NCBI GenBank assembly: GCA_910577755.1
Contig: CAJTNL010000008.1
Location: forward strand, 1 to 64,000
Origin: an uncultured Eubacteriales bacterium
GTDB lineage: Bacteria > Bacillota > Clostridia > Oscillospirales > Acutalibacteraceae
Direction of reading: 5' to 3'
Length of the DNA stretch: 64,000 nt
The position numbers were made by a program, and so were the translations under genes. The first letter of the stretch is position 1. The number at the start of each line of letters is the position of its first letter. Shown in pieces: positions 27,310 through 35,541 of this stretch. The notes beneath the pieces were generated by a model that was not told where the DNA came from, searched no databases, and saw nothing but the letters and a program-made list of their open reading frames with translations.

Positions 27310-27354
27310 ATAAAACGAGTCCATATTTCTTTTACGAAATATGGACTCGTTTTA
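27310..27354. terminator. Bidirectional terminator between folT and the LCP gene
   Basis: AAAACGAGTCCATATTTC pairs with its exact complement across a short loop and is flanked by A and T runs on both sides. The genes are convergent. Confidence 0.92.
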
Positions 27355-27357
27355 TTC

Positions 27358-28353
27358 TTAATTATCTTCATAAATAAATTGATGTAACTGCTTTGCCGCC
27401 ACATCTAAATCATATTCATAATACCATACACCGTCAGAATAGAAAATCCCTCCTCTTGCATTACTGTTGTCATTTGGAAAAGCCATTTGCTCCATAGTAA
27501 TTGAACCAAACATAATGGTTGCAAGTCCCATCAAATCTCCATAGTTTAGAGAAGTTTCTACATTAGGCAACATCTGGCGCACAAAGTCCGCATATTCCAG
27601 CAAGCTTCTGCCTTTCAATTTTTCAAACATCGCATTAAGCACTGTTCTTTGACGCTGTGCCCGCATGCTGTCACTATCAATTTTACGTATTCTAGAGTAA
27701 CCAACAGCTTGCTCTCCTGTTAACAATACAGTACCTGACCTTTGTATCAACGTTCCTGTACCCAAAGCGGCAATATTTTCATTTGCTGAAACACGCTCCG
27801 CTTCTGTAATAGTAATAGTAACGCCTCCGAGAGCATTAATAACCGTTGCCAGCTGATCAAAATTGACCGTTACATATTCTTTAATATTTGTCTTAAAATT
27901 TTGATTGATCGTTTTAATGGACATCTCGGGTCCACCATAGGCATAAGCATGGGTAATTTTATCATAAGAGCCTCGATCGGAAAGATAAACTCTTGTATCC
28001 CGGGCAATAGAGGTTAATTTAATTTTTCCGTGCACTTTATCTACCGACATAATCAACAATGCGTCGGATCTCCCCGTATCATCATGCTCTCTGGAATCCA
28101 CGCCAAATAACGCAATATTGGTAATATCAATATCACCTGTTATCTCCTCCACTTGTTGTTCGATACCCAATACATCAGAATCCTGTGTAAATGGCACTGT
28201 GCGTAACCCGCCGAAATAATAAAAAAATATAGAAATCACTACAATCAACAATATTAAAATAAAACTTAAGATGGAGATAGTAATCTTCCAACTCAGCGCC
28301 ATTTTTTTCTTTTCCCCGGAAATATCCCTTTTAAATCTTGTACCCCGTGCCAT
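27358..28353 (-). CDS. LytR-CpsA-Psr family cell-wall glycopolymer transferase
   Basis: LCP proteins attach teichoic acids or capsule polymers to peptidoglycan on the outer face of the membrane. The 331-residue protein has a cytoplasmic basic stretch, one membrane helix (WKITISILSFILILLIVVIS) and the LCP domain. The domain carries NIALFGVDSRE, GRSDALLIMSVD, SIARDTRVYL, KITHAYAYGG and GYSRIRKIDSD, which includes the arginines and aspartates that hold the polyprenyl phosphate. The ATG at 28353 has GAAAGG at nine bases. It is a single-gene unit. Confidence 0.93.
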   Translation of the reverse strand: MARGTRFKRDISGEKKKMALSWKITISILSFILILLIVVISIFFYYFGGLRTVPFTQDSDVLGIEQQVEEITGDIDITNIALFGVDSREHDDTGRSDALLIMSVDKVHGKIKLTSIARDTRVYLSDRGSYDKITHAYAYGGPEMSIKTINQNFKTNIKEYVTVNFDQLATVINALGGVTITITEAERVSANENIAALGTGTLIQRSGTVLLTGEQAVGYSRIRKIDSDSMRAQRQRTVLNAMFEKLKGRSLLEYADFVRQMLPNVETSLNYGDLMGLATIMFGSITMEQMAFPNDNSNARGGIFYSDGVWYYEYDLDVAAKQLHQFIYEDN

Positions 28354-28702
28354 TGCACCACGCCTTTCCAATTACATCCGTTGTCTTACATTTCTTATCT
28401 TTGAATAGTATAGCTATATGCTATTCTATGTGTCAACAAATTATCGCAAAATATACATATATTTTACAAATACACCTAATTATTATATAAATTTAATATA
28501 ATTCTCTATTTTATTTCATACAAGTTTGTATTGTTAAATATTACTCATCATGAAACTGTTGTAATAATTACAACAGTTCAAACTAACAGCGTATGACTGC
28601 CATAAATAAAAAACCGATTAGAAGCAGTCCGCTCCCAACCGGTTCATACATCGCTATATTTTTGTAAAACCATCATCCAGTAAAATAAAAATAAACGGTT
28701 TA
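28354..28702. other. Gap between LCP gene and gapA
   Basis: AT-rich, with no gene seen. It holds the gapA terminator at 28608-28646 and the leader of the LCP gene. Confidence 0.5.
28608..28646 (-). terminator. Terminator of gapA
   Basis: On the minus strand GAACCGGTTGGGAGC pairs with GCTTCTAATCGGTT (two G-U pairs) and runs into T's, about 55 bases after the gapA stop. Confidence 0.8.
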
Positions 28703-29728
28703 TCAGAAACAGCCGGCATCTACCTTACTCATATGTGCAATGAGGTTCAGAACTTTATTAGAATACCCCCACTCATTGTCATACCATGAAACTAATTTAA
28801 CAAAACTTTCGTTCAGCATAATACCTGCTTTTGCATCGAAAATAGAAGTACGAGCATCACCAATAAAGTCAGAAGAAACAACCATATCCTCAGTATATCC
28901 TAAAATACCTTTTAATTTGTGTTCAGAGGCCTCTTTCAATACAGAGCAAATTTCGTCATAGGTAGTTGGTTTTTCCAAGCGGCATGTCAAATCTACAACC
29001 GAAACGTCCAGCGTAGGAACACGGAATGCCATACCGGTTAGTTTACCTTTCAGCTCTGGAATCACCAAAGCACAGGCCTTTGCCGCACCTGTAGAGGAAG
29101 GTATAATATTACCAGCTGCGGCACGACCTCCTCTCCAGTCCTTTGCAGAAGGACCGTCTACGGTTTTTTGGGTTGCAGTGGTAGAGTGAACAGTTGTCAT
29201 AAGACCTTCTGCAATGCCGTATTTATCATGAATAATTTTGGCCAAAGGTGCAAGACAGTTGGTCGTACAGGAAGCATTGGAAACTACCTTCATATCCGCT
29301 GTATATTGTTCTAAGTTTACACCGCAAACAAAGGTAGGGGTTTCACCGTCCTTTGCAGGAGCGGAAATAACTACCTTTTTAGCGCCTGCACGAATATGCG
29401 CCGAAGCCTTTTCGGTTGTACAGAATACACCTGTTGATTCCACTATATAATCAGCGCCGGATTCTCTCCAGGGAATCTCAGCCGGATCTTTCTCTGAAAA
29501 AACACAAATGGCTTTTCCGTTTACAACCAAACTGCCGTTTTCCACTTGAACCGATCCATTAAATTTTCCATGTACACTGTCATATTGAACCATATATACC
29601 ATATACTCTAAATCAATAAAGGGATCATTAATTCCCACAATTTCAAACGTGTCCGGTTGTGCCACAGCCGCACGGAATACCAAACGTCCAATACGTCCAA
29701 ATCCATTGATACCAACTTTGATTGCCAT
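28703..29728 (-). CDS. gapA: Glyceraldehyde-3-phosphate dehydrogenase
   Basis: This is the NAD-dependent phosphorylating enzyme of glycolysis. The 341 residues have INGFGRIGR (Rossmann loop), NASCTTNCLAP with the catalytic cysteine, HSTTATQKTVDGPS, RGGRAAAGNIIP and SWYDNEWGYSNKV. The ATG follows AGGAGGGCTATA. It is not joined to pgk, which lies in another unit on the opposite strand about 10 kb away, so it is probably regulated separately. No CggR-type repressor is next to it. Confidence 0.97.
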   Translation of the reverse strand: MAIKVGINGFGRIGRLVFRAAVAQPDTFEIVGINDPFIDLEYMVYMVQYDSVHGKFNGSVQVENGSLVVNGKAICVFSEKDPAEIPWRESGADYIVESTGVFCTTEKASAHIRAGAKKVVISAPAKDGETPTFVCGVNLEQYTADMKVVSNASCTTNCLAPLAKIIHDKYGIAEGLMTTVHSTTATQKTVDGPSAKDWRGGRAAAGNIIPSSTGAAKACALVIPELKGKLTGMAFRVPTLDVSVVDLTCRLEKPTTYDEICSVLKEASEHKLKGILGYTEDMVVSSDFIGDARTSIFDAKAGIMLNESFVKLVSWYDNEWGYSNKVLNLIAHMSKVDAGCF

Positions 29729-29855
29729 TATAGCCCTCCTAAAAATTTAATCATGGTGTACTTGTGCATATTTTATAATATCTCTTTATACTTTACAACA
29801 GATCTTTGGGGATTTCAACCATCGTTAATTATTAAACAAAGAAAAATCATGTAAA

Positions 29856-31274
29856 TTACCGTTCTTCAGTCTCACCCATTTCTTTTTCGTCAGCAGATTC
29901 TATCTGCTCCTTGCCTATATCTCTTGTATCAACCACTCTGGGAAAATAAGGCTCATCTTCTTTGAAGTCCTGGCTTTCTTTCGTCCTACGCTCATAACCA
30001 TACATATCTAAAAGCCAATCATTTTCCAACTTTACGGCAGAATCCTTTTCCTTTGAAGCAGGTATCCATGCAGGACGCTTCTCCTGTGCTTCCTTTTTAT
30101 CAATATACTGTTTAACAATGGGCAGATAATAAAACACACTTCTGTTCTTTTTTTTCTTTTTTCGTTTCTTTTTTTCCATCTTAAAAACAGAATCCCGATT
30201 AATTAAATACGGAATCTCTTCGCCGTTTTCCACAGGCTCAACATTTCCATTCTCTGTCTCAAAATTCAACTCTGATTCCCCAACTGCCCCCTGTGCAGCA
30301 GACTGATTTGCATACGGCTTTTGATACAGCGCATCCACCTGTTGCACAGAAGCCTGACGTATTGGCAATTCTTCGCCATCTACTTTTCGGCGAGACGTTG
30401 CAGTTTCCTCCTGCAGTTCTTCCCTGTAGTTTGGTATTTTCGGATACACAAGCAAATATACCAAAGCATATACGGCTAACAAAAAAATCGCCAAATTTAA
30501 CGTCATTTTCAAAGAACTTGTATGAGACATATCACATGCTTGCAATATAAAGCTGGGCAAGGCGGAAACAAAGCCATATAAAATAGCAGGTAAACCAAAA
30601 GCATAAATACGCTTACCGGATTGAACCATGTTAACTTTGGCAAACATTTTTCCTTGTGACAACAGGAAAAGCGTAATAAATATCATAGAAAACATATCCA
30701 TAATATTCTCCGTCATGTGTGTAACATTTGTGTAGTTAGTAAACAACATAATTAAGTTCACACAAAACCATAATGGTGGAAAAATTGCCACCACTGGAAT
30801 AAAACGAAATACATCTTTGCCTATTACAAAACCAAAAGCTCCAAGCAAAATAATAATACCCGAGACCAACCCTACAAAAGCCATAATTACATTTAAGTAG
30901 GCTTGTCCACTTTCCAACATAACCGCCGTATCGGCAGCGTTTTCCGACAAAGATCTACCAAGCTGACCATTATCTATCAGTAGTGAGTAAACGGAATGTA
31001 CAATCATACTGGAGCCCCCAAGGGCAGCTGCTATGGCCGCAGGAATATTTTTAATGAATTTAAATTGTTTTGGAGCATTTTTATCATAAAAACACATAAA
31101 CATAATAATGGAAGAAACTACCACCATTATTATGGCCAGAAAAATTGCTATAACATTTTGGTCTGTAAAAAAGCCTGTTGTAGAATTTACCAAAAACAAC
31201 ATTTGGTAAACACGGACAGGAAGCGCCACTATCAATGCACCAATACAAATAAACCACGCCGTTTTGATTTTCAA
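29856..31274 (-). CDS. Unknown multispanning membrane protein with charged C-terminal tail
   Basis: This 472-residue protein has about eight predicted helices in the first 290 residues. A polar cytoplasmic tail of about 180 residues follows, containing a run of lysines and arginines (MEKKKRKKKKKNR) and many acidic residues. The TTG start follows GAGAGGAAG. No family is recognised. It lies 34 bases downstream of citrate synthase on the same strand, so the two may be co-transcribed. Function unknown. Confidence 0.75.
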   Translation of the reverse strand: MKIKTAWFICIGALIVALPVRVYQMLFLVNSTTGFFTDQNVIAIFLAIIMVVVSSIIMFMCFYDKNAPKQFKFIKNIPAAIAAALGGSSMIVHSVYSLLIDNGQLGRSLSENAADTAVMLESGQAYLNVIMAFVGLVSGIIILLGAFGFVIGKDVFRFIPVVAIFPPLWFCVNLIMLFTNYTNVTHMTENIMDMFSMIFITLFLLSQGKMFAKVNMVQSGKRIYAFGLPAILYGFVSALPSFILQACDMSHTSSLKMTLNLAIFLLAVYALVYLLVYPKIPNYREELQEETATSRRKVDGEELPIRQASVQQVDALYQKPYANQSAAQGAVGESELNFETENGNVEPVENGEEIPYLINRDSVFKMEKKKRKKKKKNRSVFYYLPIVKQYIDKKEAQEKRPAWIPASKEKDSAVKLENDWLLDMYGYERRTKESQDFKEDEPYFPRVVDTRDIGKEQIESADEKEMGETEER

Positions 31275-31308
31275 ATTAAAAAACTTCCTCTCTGAAAGCC
31301 TTATTAGA

Positions 31309-32676
31309 TTATCCTCGTTTATTAAGCGGAAGATAATCGCGGCTATGTGTAATAGAGCGATAAGCAGGACGAATAATTCGCCCGCAGGTTACAATTTCTT
31401 CAATGCGATGTGCACACCAGCCGGCAATACGAGAAATGGCAAACAATGGTGTATATAAATCACCGGACAAGCCCAGCATATCGTATACAAGACCAGAATA
31501 AAAATCTACATTTGCACAGATCACTTTTTTCACGCCTTTGACTTCACCAAACACTTGCGGCGATAACCGCTCCACCAAATCAAATAATGCAAATTGATCT
31601 GTCATATTCTTTTTAGCAGCTAATTTCCCAGCATGTTTTTTCAGTATAACAGCTCTTGGATCAGATAATGTATAAATAGCATGTCCAATACCATAAATTA
31701 AACCCGAACCATCTCCCGCTTTTTTTTGCAAAATTCGTTTAAGATATGCGGTAATCTCCTCTTCATCTTTCCAGTCTTTTACCGTTTCCATCAAGTCGTT
31801 CATCATCGTCATAACGCGATGATTAGCCCCGCCATGCCGCGGACCTTTGAGCGACCCGACTGCACCTGCTATGGCAGAGTACGTATCGGTACCGGTAGAG
31901 GACAATACCCTTGTTGAAAAACTAGAATTATTACCGCCGCCGTGTTCAGCATGTAAAATCAGACAAATATCTAAAAGCTTTGCTTCCTGAGCAGAAAACT
32001 GGCAGTCCGGCCGCAGAGTATGCAGAATAGACTCTGAAGTAGAATGAGTTTCTATTAAGGGATGGAAATACATGCTTTCTTTATCAAAATGTCTGCGCTT
32101 AACCTGATAAGCATAAGCCATAATTGAAGGCAATCTGGCAATTAACTGAATCGATTGTCTCATAACATTCTCTAAAGATGTATCGTCCGGATTTTGATCA
32201 TAAGAATACAACGCCAATACAGAACGGGCTATTTTATTCATAATATTAGCAGACGGCGCTTTTAAAATCATATCTTCTGCAAAATACTCCGGAAGCTCTC
32301 GATAAGAACTGACAATCGCCGTAAAAGTCTCCAATTGTGATTTGGTTGGCTGTGTACCAAAAATAAGCAGCCAGATAACCTCTTCAAAACCAAAACGGTT
32401 ATCTGCTGCGCAACCATTAATAATATCCGCAACGTTAATTCCCCGGTAGGTCAGTTTACCATTATCGGGAATTTTTTCACCATCATTAACCAAATAGCCA
32501 TGCACATTACAAATGTTGGTTAAACCCGCCATTACGCCTGTACCATCTGCATTTCTCAATCCGCGTTTTACACCGTATTTGTCAAATGTGCAGCTCGGAA
32601 TTTGATTATGATTTCGAAACTCCTCGCAAAGTGCCAAAATAGATTCATCACACACTTTTTCAGAAAAATCATTCAT
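31309..32676 (-). CDS. gltA: Citrate synthase
   Basis: This enzyme condenses oxaloacetate with acetyl-CoA. The 455-residue protein has the long clostridial form with an N-terminal extension. Catalytic blocks are HAEHGGGNNSSFSTRV, GPRHGGANHRV, GIGHAIYTLSDPRA and NVDFYSGLVYDMLG, including the two active His and the Asp. Methylcitrate synthase activity cannot be excluded from sequence. No aconitase or isocitrate dehydrogenase is nearby, so an incomplete cycle for glutamate supply is possible. The ATG at 32676 has a modest GGTGA site. A GC-rich stem (32713-32720 with 32755-32762) lies in its leader. Confidence 0.95.
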   Translation of the reverse strand: MNDFSEKVCDESILALCEEFRNHNQIPSCTFDKYGVKRGLRNADGTGVMAGLTNICNVHGYLVNDGEKIPDNGKLTYRGINVADIINGCAADNRFGFEEVIWLLIFGTQPTKSQLETFTAIVSSYRELPEYFAEDMILKAPSANIMNKIARSVLALYSYDQNPDDTSLENVMRQSIQLIARLPSIMAYAYQVKRRHFDKESMYFHPLIETHSTSESILHTLRPDCQFSAQEAKLLDICLILHAEHGGGNNSSFSTRVLSSTGTDTYSAIAGAVGSLKGPRHGGANHRVMTMMNDLMETVKDWKDEEEITAYLKRILQKKAGDGSGLIYGIGHAIYTLSDPRAVILKKHAGKLAAKKNMTDQFALFDLVERLSPQVFGEVKGVKKVICANVDFYSGLVYDMLGLSGDLYTPLFAISRIAGWCAHRIEEIVTCGRIIRPAYRSITHSRDYLPLNKRG

Positions 32677-32918
32677 ATTTAATCACCGTTTTATAGATAT
32701 TTTTATAAAAATAAAAGCCGATTTTAACACATTGTACCCTTAAAAAAGTTTGACCGGCTTTTCAGTTTAAACCACATGTATTTGTCTCCAAATTATTACA
32801 TAATATTTTATAACAGCAATGATATAAAGTCAATAGAGCTTGCAGAGCTATGCAATATATTTTATAAAAAATAACTTGTCGTAACAATCAATGCAAACAA
32901 TATAAGGAGTGTAAAATA

Positions 32919-34082
32919 ATGAAAGTACATCAAACAAAAAAGAAAACGACCCATACAGTCTCAAAATCTATACGGAGTTACAGCTTATTACTGACCCTGC
33001 TTTTACTAACTTTACTTATCGTACCATTTTTTGCAATGGGCGCTGCTATTGAGGATGATGTTAAAGTACATTTTCAAAACGGCGAAAATACGCAGCAAAC
33101 AGTCTCTTCTGAAGGAACTGTGACAGCAGGGGGAACAATGACATCCTCTCATAACACCCTTGTAGCTTCTTCTGAGCCACCTATTTCTTCACAGTCGGAT
33201 TCCAGCACGTCATCTATAGTCTCAACGACTGTACCTACCGGCACTTTCCGAATTTTAGACTCTATCAAAAATGAAGTATTTGAAGTGGATGACCGTACTT
33301 TTGTAATCGGTACCGTTGCAGCTGAAATAGCCCCCACCTACCATCCAGAGGCAATCAAAGCGCAGACAGTCGCCGCTTATACCTACTACAGCAGTCTTCG
33401 TCAGGAACAAAAAATAACGCCCAACCCCGCATTAAAAGGCGCCGATTTCGCCGCAAGTCCATCCCAATGGCTTACCTTTGTAACTGAAGATCAAATGCGA
33501 GAAAAATGGGGTGTTAATTTTGACTCCTATTACGCAGATTTAACCGCAGCCATAGATACCGTACTGGGTCAAACCTTGCAGCAGGACGGTCAACTCATTA
33601 CCGCTACTTACTACGCAATTTCCGGCGGTACAACAGCAGATGCCAAAGAGGTATTTGGAAACGCACGCAGTTATCTGATACCAGTTGCCAGCCCTGGAGA
33701 CGTATACGCAGACGGCTATAGGACCACCGTTATACTTACCTCAGACGAGTTTAAACATGCTGCCCAAAGCGCATGGAACTGCACATTAGAAGGTGACCCT
33801 GCTACATGGGTGAGCAATGTTACCAACGATACCTCTGGGTATGTTTCTTCCGTTGAAATTGGCGGTGAACCAAGAAAAGGCACAGAGGCGCGCATGGTAT
33901 TCGGGCTTCGTTCTTCCAACTTTCATGTAGAGTATACAGACGGAAATTTTACCTTCTATGTAAAAGGTTATGGACATGGTGTAGGAATGAGTCAAGTGGG
34001 CGCTGCATATATGGCGGATCAAGGCTCTTCTTACGAAGATATTCTTGCATGGTATTATCCAAACACCACTTTAGTCAAATAA
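32919..34082 (+). CDS. spoIID: Stage II sporulation protein D (SpoIID/LytB domain)
   Basis: SpoIID is a membrane-anchored lytic transglycosylase that helps the mother cell engulf the forespore. The 387-residue protein has a basic start, one helix (LLLTLLLLTLLIVPFFAMG) and a Ser/Thr-rich linker to about residue 105. The SpoIID domain carries VAAEIAPTYHPEAIKAQTVAA with the catalytic Glu, AISGGTTADAKEVFGN and GYGHGVGMSQVGAAYMA. The ATG follows AAGGAGTGTAAAATA. This is the clearest evidence that the organism forms endospores. A single SpoIID-domain paralogue active in germination is an alternative. Confidence 0.92.
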   Translation: MKVHQTKKKTTHTVSKSIRSYSLLLTLLLLTLLIVPFFAMGAAIEDDVKVHFQNGENTQQTVSSEGTVTAGGTMTSSHNTLVASSEPPISSQSDSSTSSIVSTTVPTGTFRILDSIKNEVFEVDDRTFVIGTVAAEIAPTYHPEAIKAQTVAAYTYYSSLRQEQKITPNPALKGADFAASPSQWLTFVTEDQMREKWGVNFDSYYADLTAAIDTVLGQTLQQDGQLITATYYAISGGTTADAKEVFGNARSYLIPVASPGDVYADGYRTTVILTSDEFKHAAQSAWNCTLEGDPATWVSNVTNDTSGYVSSVEIGGEPRKGTEARMVFGLRSSNFHVEYTDGNFTFYVKGYGHGVGMSQVGAAYMADQGSSYEDILAWYYPNTTLVK

Positions 34083-34108
34083 TATCGTTATAATAATAAA
34101 ATATTTTA

Positions 34109-35449
34109 TTACCAGCTTGTCTTTTCTTCAAGCTGTTTTTGACAATCACAAGCATAAATACCCACAGGGCCTGTGGTATAAATATGACACCCTCTCTGCA
34201 CATCGGTTTCTCCTCGCTGGTTTGCTGGACATTTTTTTACCTTTCGCAACCAATGTTCATTTTCAGCACATCTCTTTTTATAGTTACAGCATTTTCCTGT
34301 TTCCGCAAACCAATGACACCGTGTGCAGTTTGTACAATGCTTAATTGCAGGGAGCTGCGCATACTTTGCACTAATCATACCGCCTGCTGCATGATGTCCG
34401 TTGCTTATCAGAATATGGTCAATTTCTATATTGCGCCACCCGTCCCACCATTCGGACTCAGTACCATGATGGGGCGCTTTTACCGCATAATAATGCGCAT
34501 GTAATAACTCAGAGATTTGTGCCATTGTTTTAGGTGTTGCATCACCTGTAAATAGCAAATCCTGCCTTGTGTGCTTAGGATACAACCATTCGGTCTGCTG
34601 CACATTCTGGAATACCACGCTGGCTCCGTTTAATTCCTTGGCAAAGTATATACGTGCTTTTTGTGAACCAACCAGTTCCGCAACATCCTGTGCTACTGGT
34701 AATCCATTTAAATCATAAATAAGATCATCTATTTGTTCCAAAACCCATTTTAAATCGGTAATCGCTTCGCTTTTCTCTGTGGGCGTTGCCGTACTATACA
34801 AAGAAAATAAATCTATACAGCGCAAATAGCAATCACAAAAGGTATCTTTATACTGCAAAAAGAGTTCCGCCTGATTTCCCCATGTTGTAGTAAGCAATTG
34901 ATTTGCCTGTTCAACCAACTCATAAAATTGGCTTGAAAACGGATACTCTGTCTGCTGAGGCCAGAGAACTTCATAAGTCACATCGTCAAAAACAAATGTA
35001 TCCCCCTGACATAAGGTTGCCATACATGCTGTCCCTGACAGAGTGCCAATACGGCTGAAAGCCGTTACAATATTGTCAACCAGTTCACAGTAATCGCTTT
35101 TTTCGGTTACAAATGTATAAACCAATAATGCAAATTCTAATAAAAGAGGATTGCCGCAATCGTCCTGTGGGGCAGACGGCAGATAAATACGCTCAAAAAA
35201 CTGCGGATTTTCTCGCAGAATTTCTGTAAATCCACAGACATGATCTTTATGAAAATGAGAGATTAGCCCATACTTTTTTCGTATGAAACCGTAGTGTTCT
35301 GCGAAAGCGTTTACATAATCCTTAAATGTACAGTTTCCTTTGTTTAACACTGTATTTAGGGAACCGCAATCTATTATAAAAGCCTGATTATCCCCTCTCA
35401 GTACCGTACAGTCTCCAAATTCTACATTATGTAATTCTATCCATTTCAC
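34109..35449 (-). CDS. Metallo-beta-lactamase-fold hydrolase with Cys-rich tail
   Basis: The 446-residue protein has an MBL fold related to the ComEC-type and RNase J-like hydrolases: SHFHKDHVCGF (metal-binding HxHxDH near residue 65), LLFTGDATP, and KAPHHGTESE. A helical insert of about 120 residues sits between the metal sites. The tail beyond about 370 holds eleven cysteines (HCTNCTRCHWF, KCCNYKKRC, CDCQKQ), suggesting a zinc-binding module. I start at GTG 35449, seven bases after AGGAGG. Its upstream neighbour on the same strand is the MORN-repeat protein, but a terminator lies between them. Substrate unknown. Confidence 0.8.
   Translation of the reverse strand: MKWIELHNVEFGDCTVLRGDNQAFIIDCGSLNTVLNKGNCTFKDYVNAFAEHYGFIRKKYGLISHFHKDHVCGFTEILRENPQFFERIYLPSAPQDDCGNPLLLEFALLVYTFVTEKSDYCELVDNIVTAFSRIGTLSGTACMATLCQGDTFVFDDVTYEVLWPQQTEYPFSSQFYELVEQANQLLTTTWGNQAELFLQYKDTFCDCYLRCIDLFSLYSTATPTEKSEAITDLKWVLEQIDDLIYDLNGLPVAQDVAELVGSQKARIYFAKELNGASVVFQNVQQTEWLYPKHTRQDLLFTGDATPKTMAQISELLHAHYYAVKAPHHGTESEWWDGWRNIEIDHILISNGHHAAGGMISAKYAQLPAIKHCTNCTRCHWFAETGKCCNYKKRCAENEHWLRKVKKCPANQRGETDVQRGCHIYTTGPVGIYACDCQKQLEEKTSW
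34113..34140 (+). terminator. Terminator of spoIID
   Basis: AGCTTG and CAAGCT pair around TCTTTTCTT and run into five T's. The hairpin lies inside the last codons of the convergent metallo-beta-lactamase gene. Confidence 0.65.
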
Positions 35450-35498
35450 AATAGAACCTCCTAACAACTATCCCACATGATTCAATATTTTTTCTCAT

Positions 35499-35541
35499 AA
35501 AAAGAAGCCTTCTCCTTTGATAGAAGAAAGCTTCCTTTTTT
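35499..35541 (-). terminator. Terminator of the MORN-repeat gene
   Basis: On the minus strand AAAAAAGGAAGC pairs with GCTTCTTTTT around a 17-base loop, right after the MORN gene stop. Confidence 0.75.

Noticed and set aside
34139..34504. 121-codon plus-strand open frame
   Set aside because: Antisense to the metallo-beta-lactamase gene, whose motifs are clear on the minus strand.
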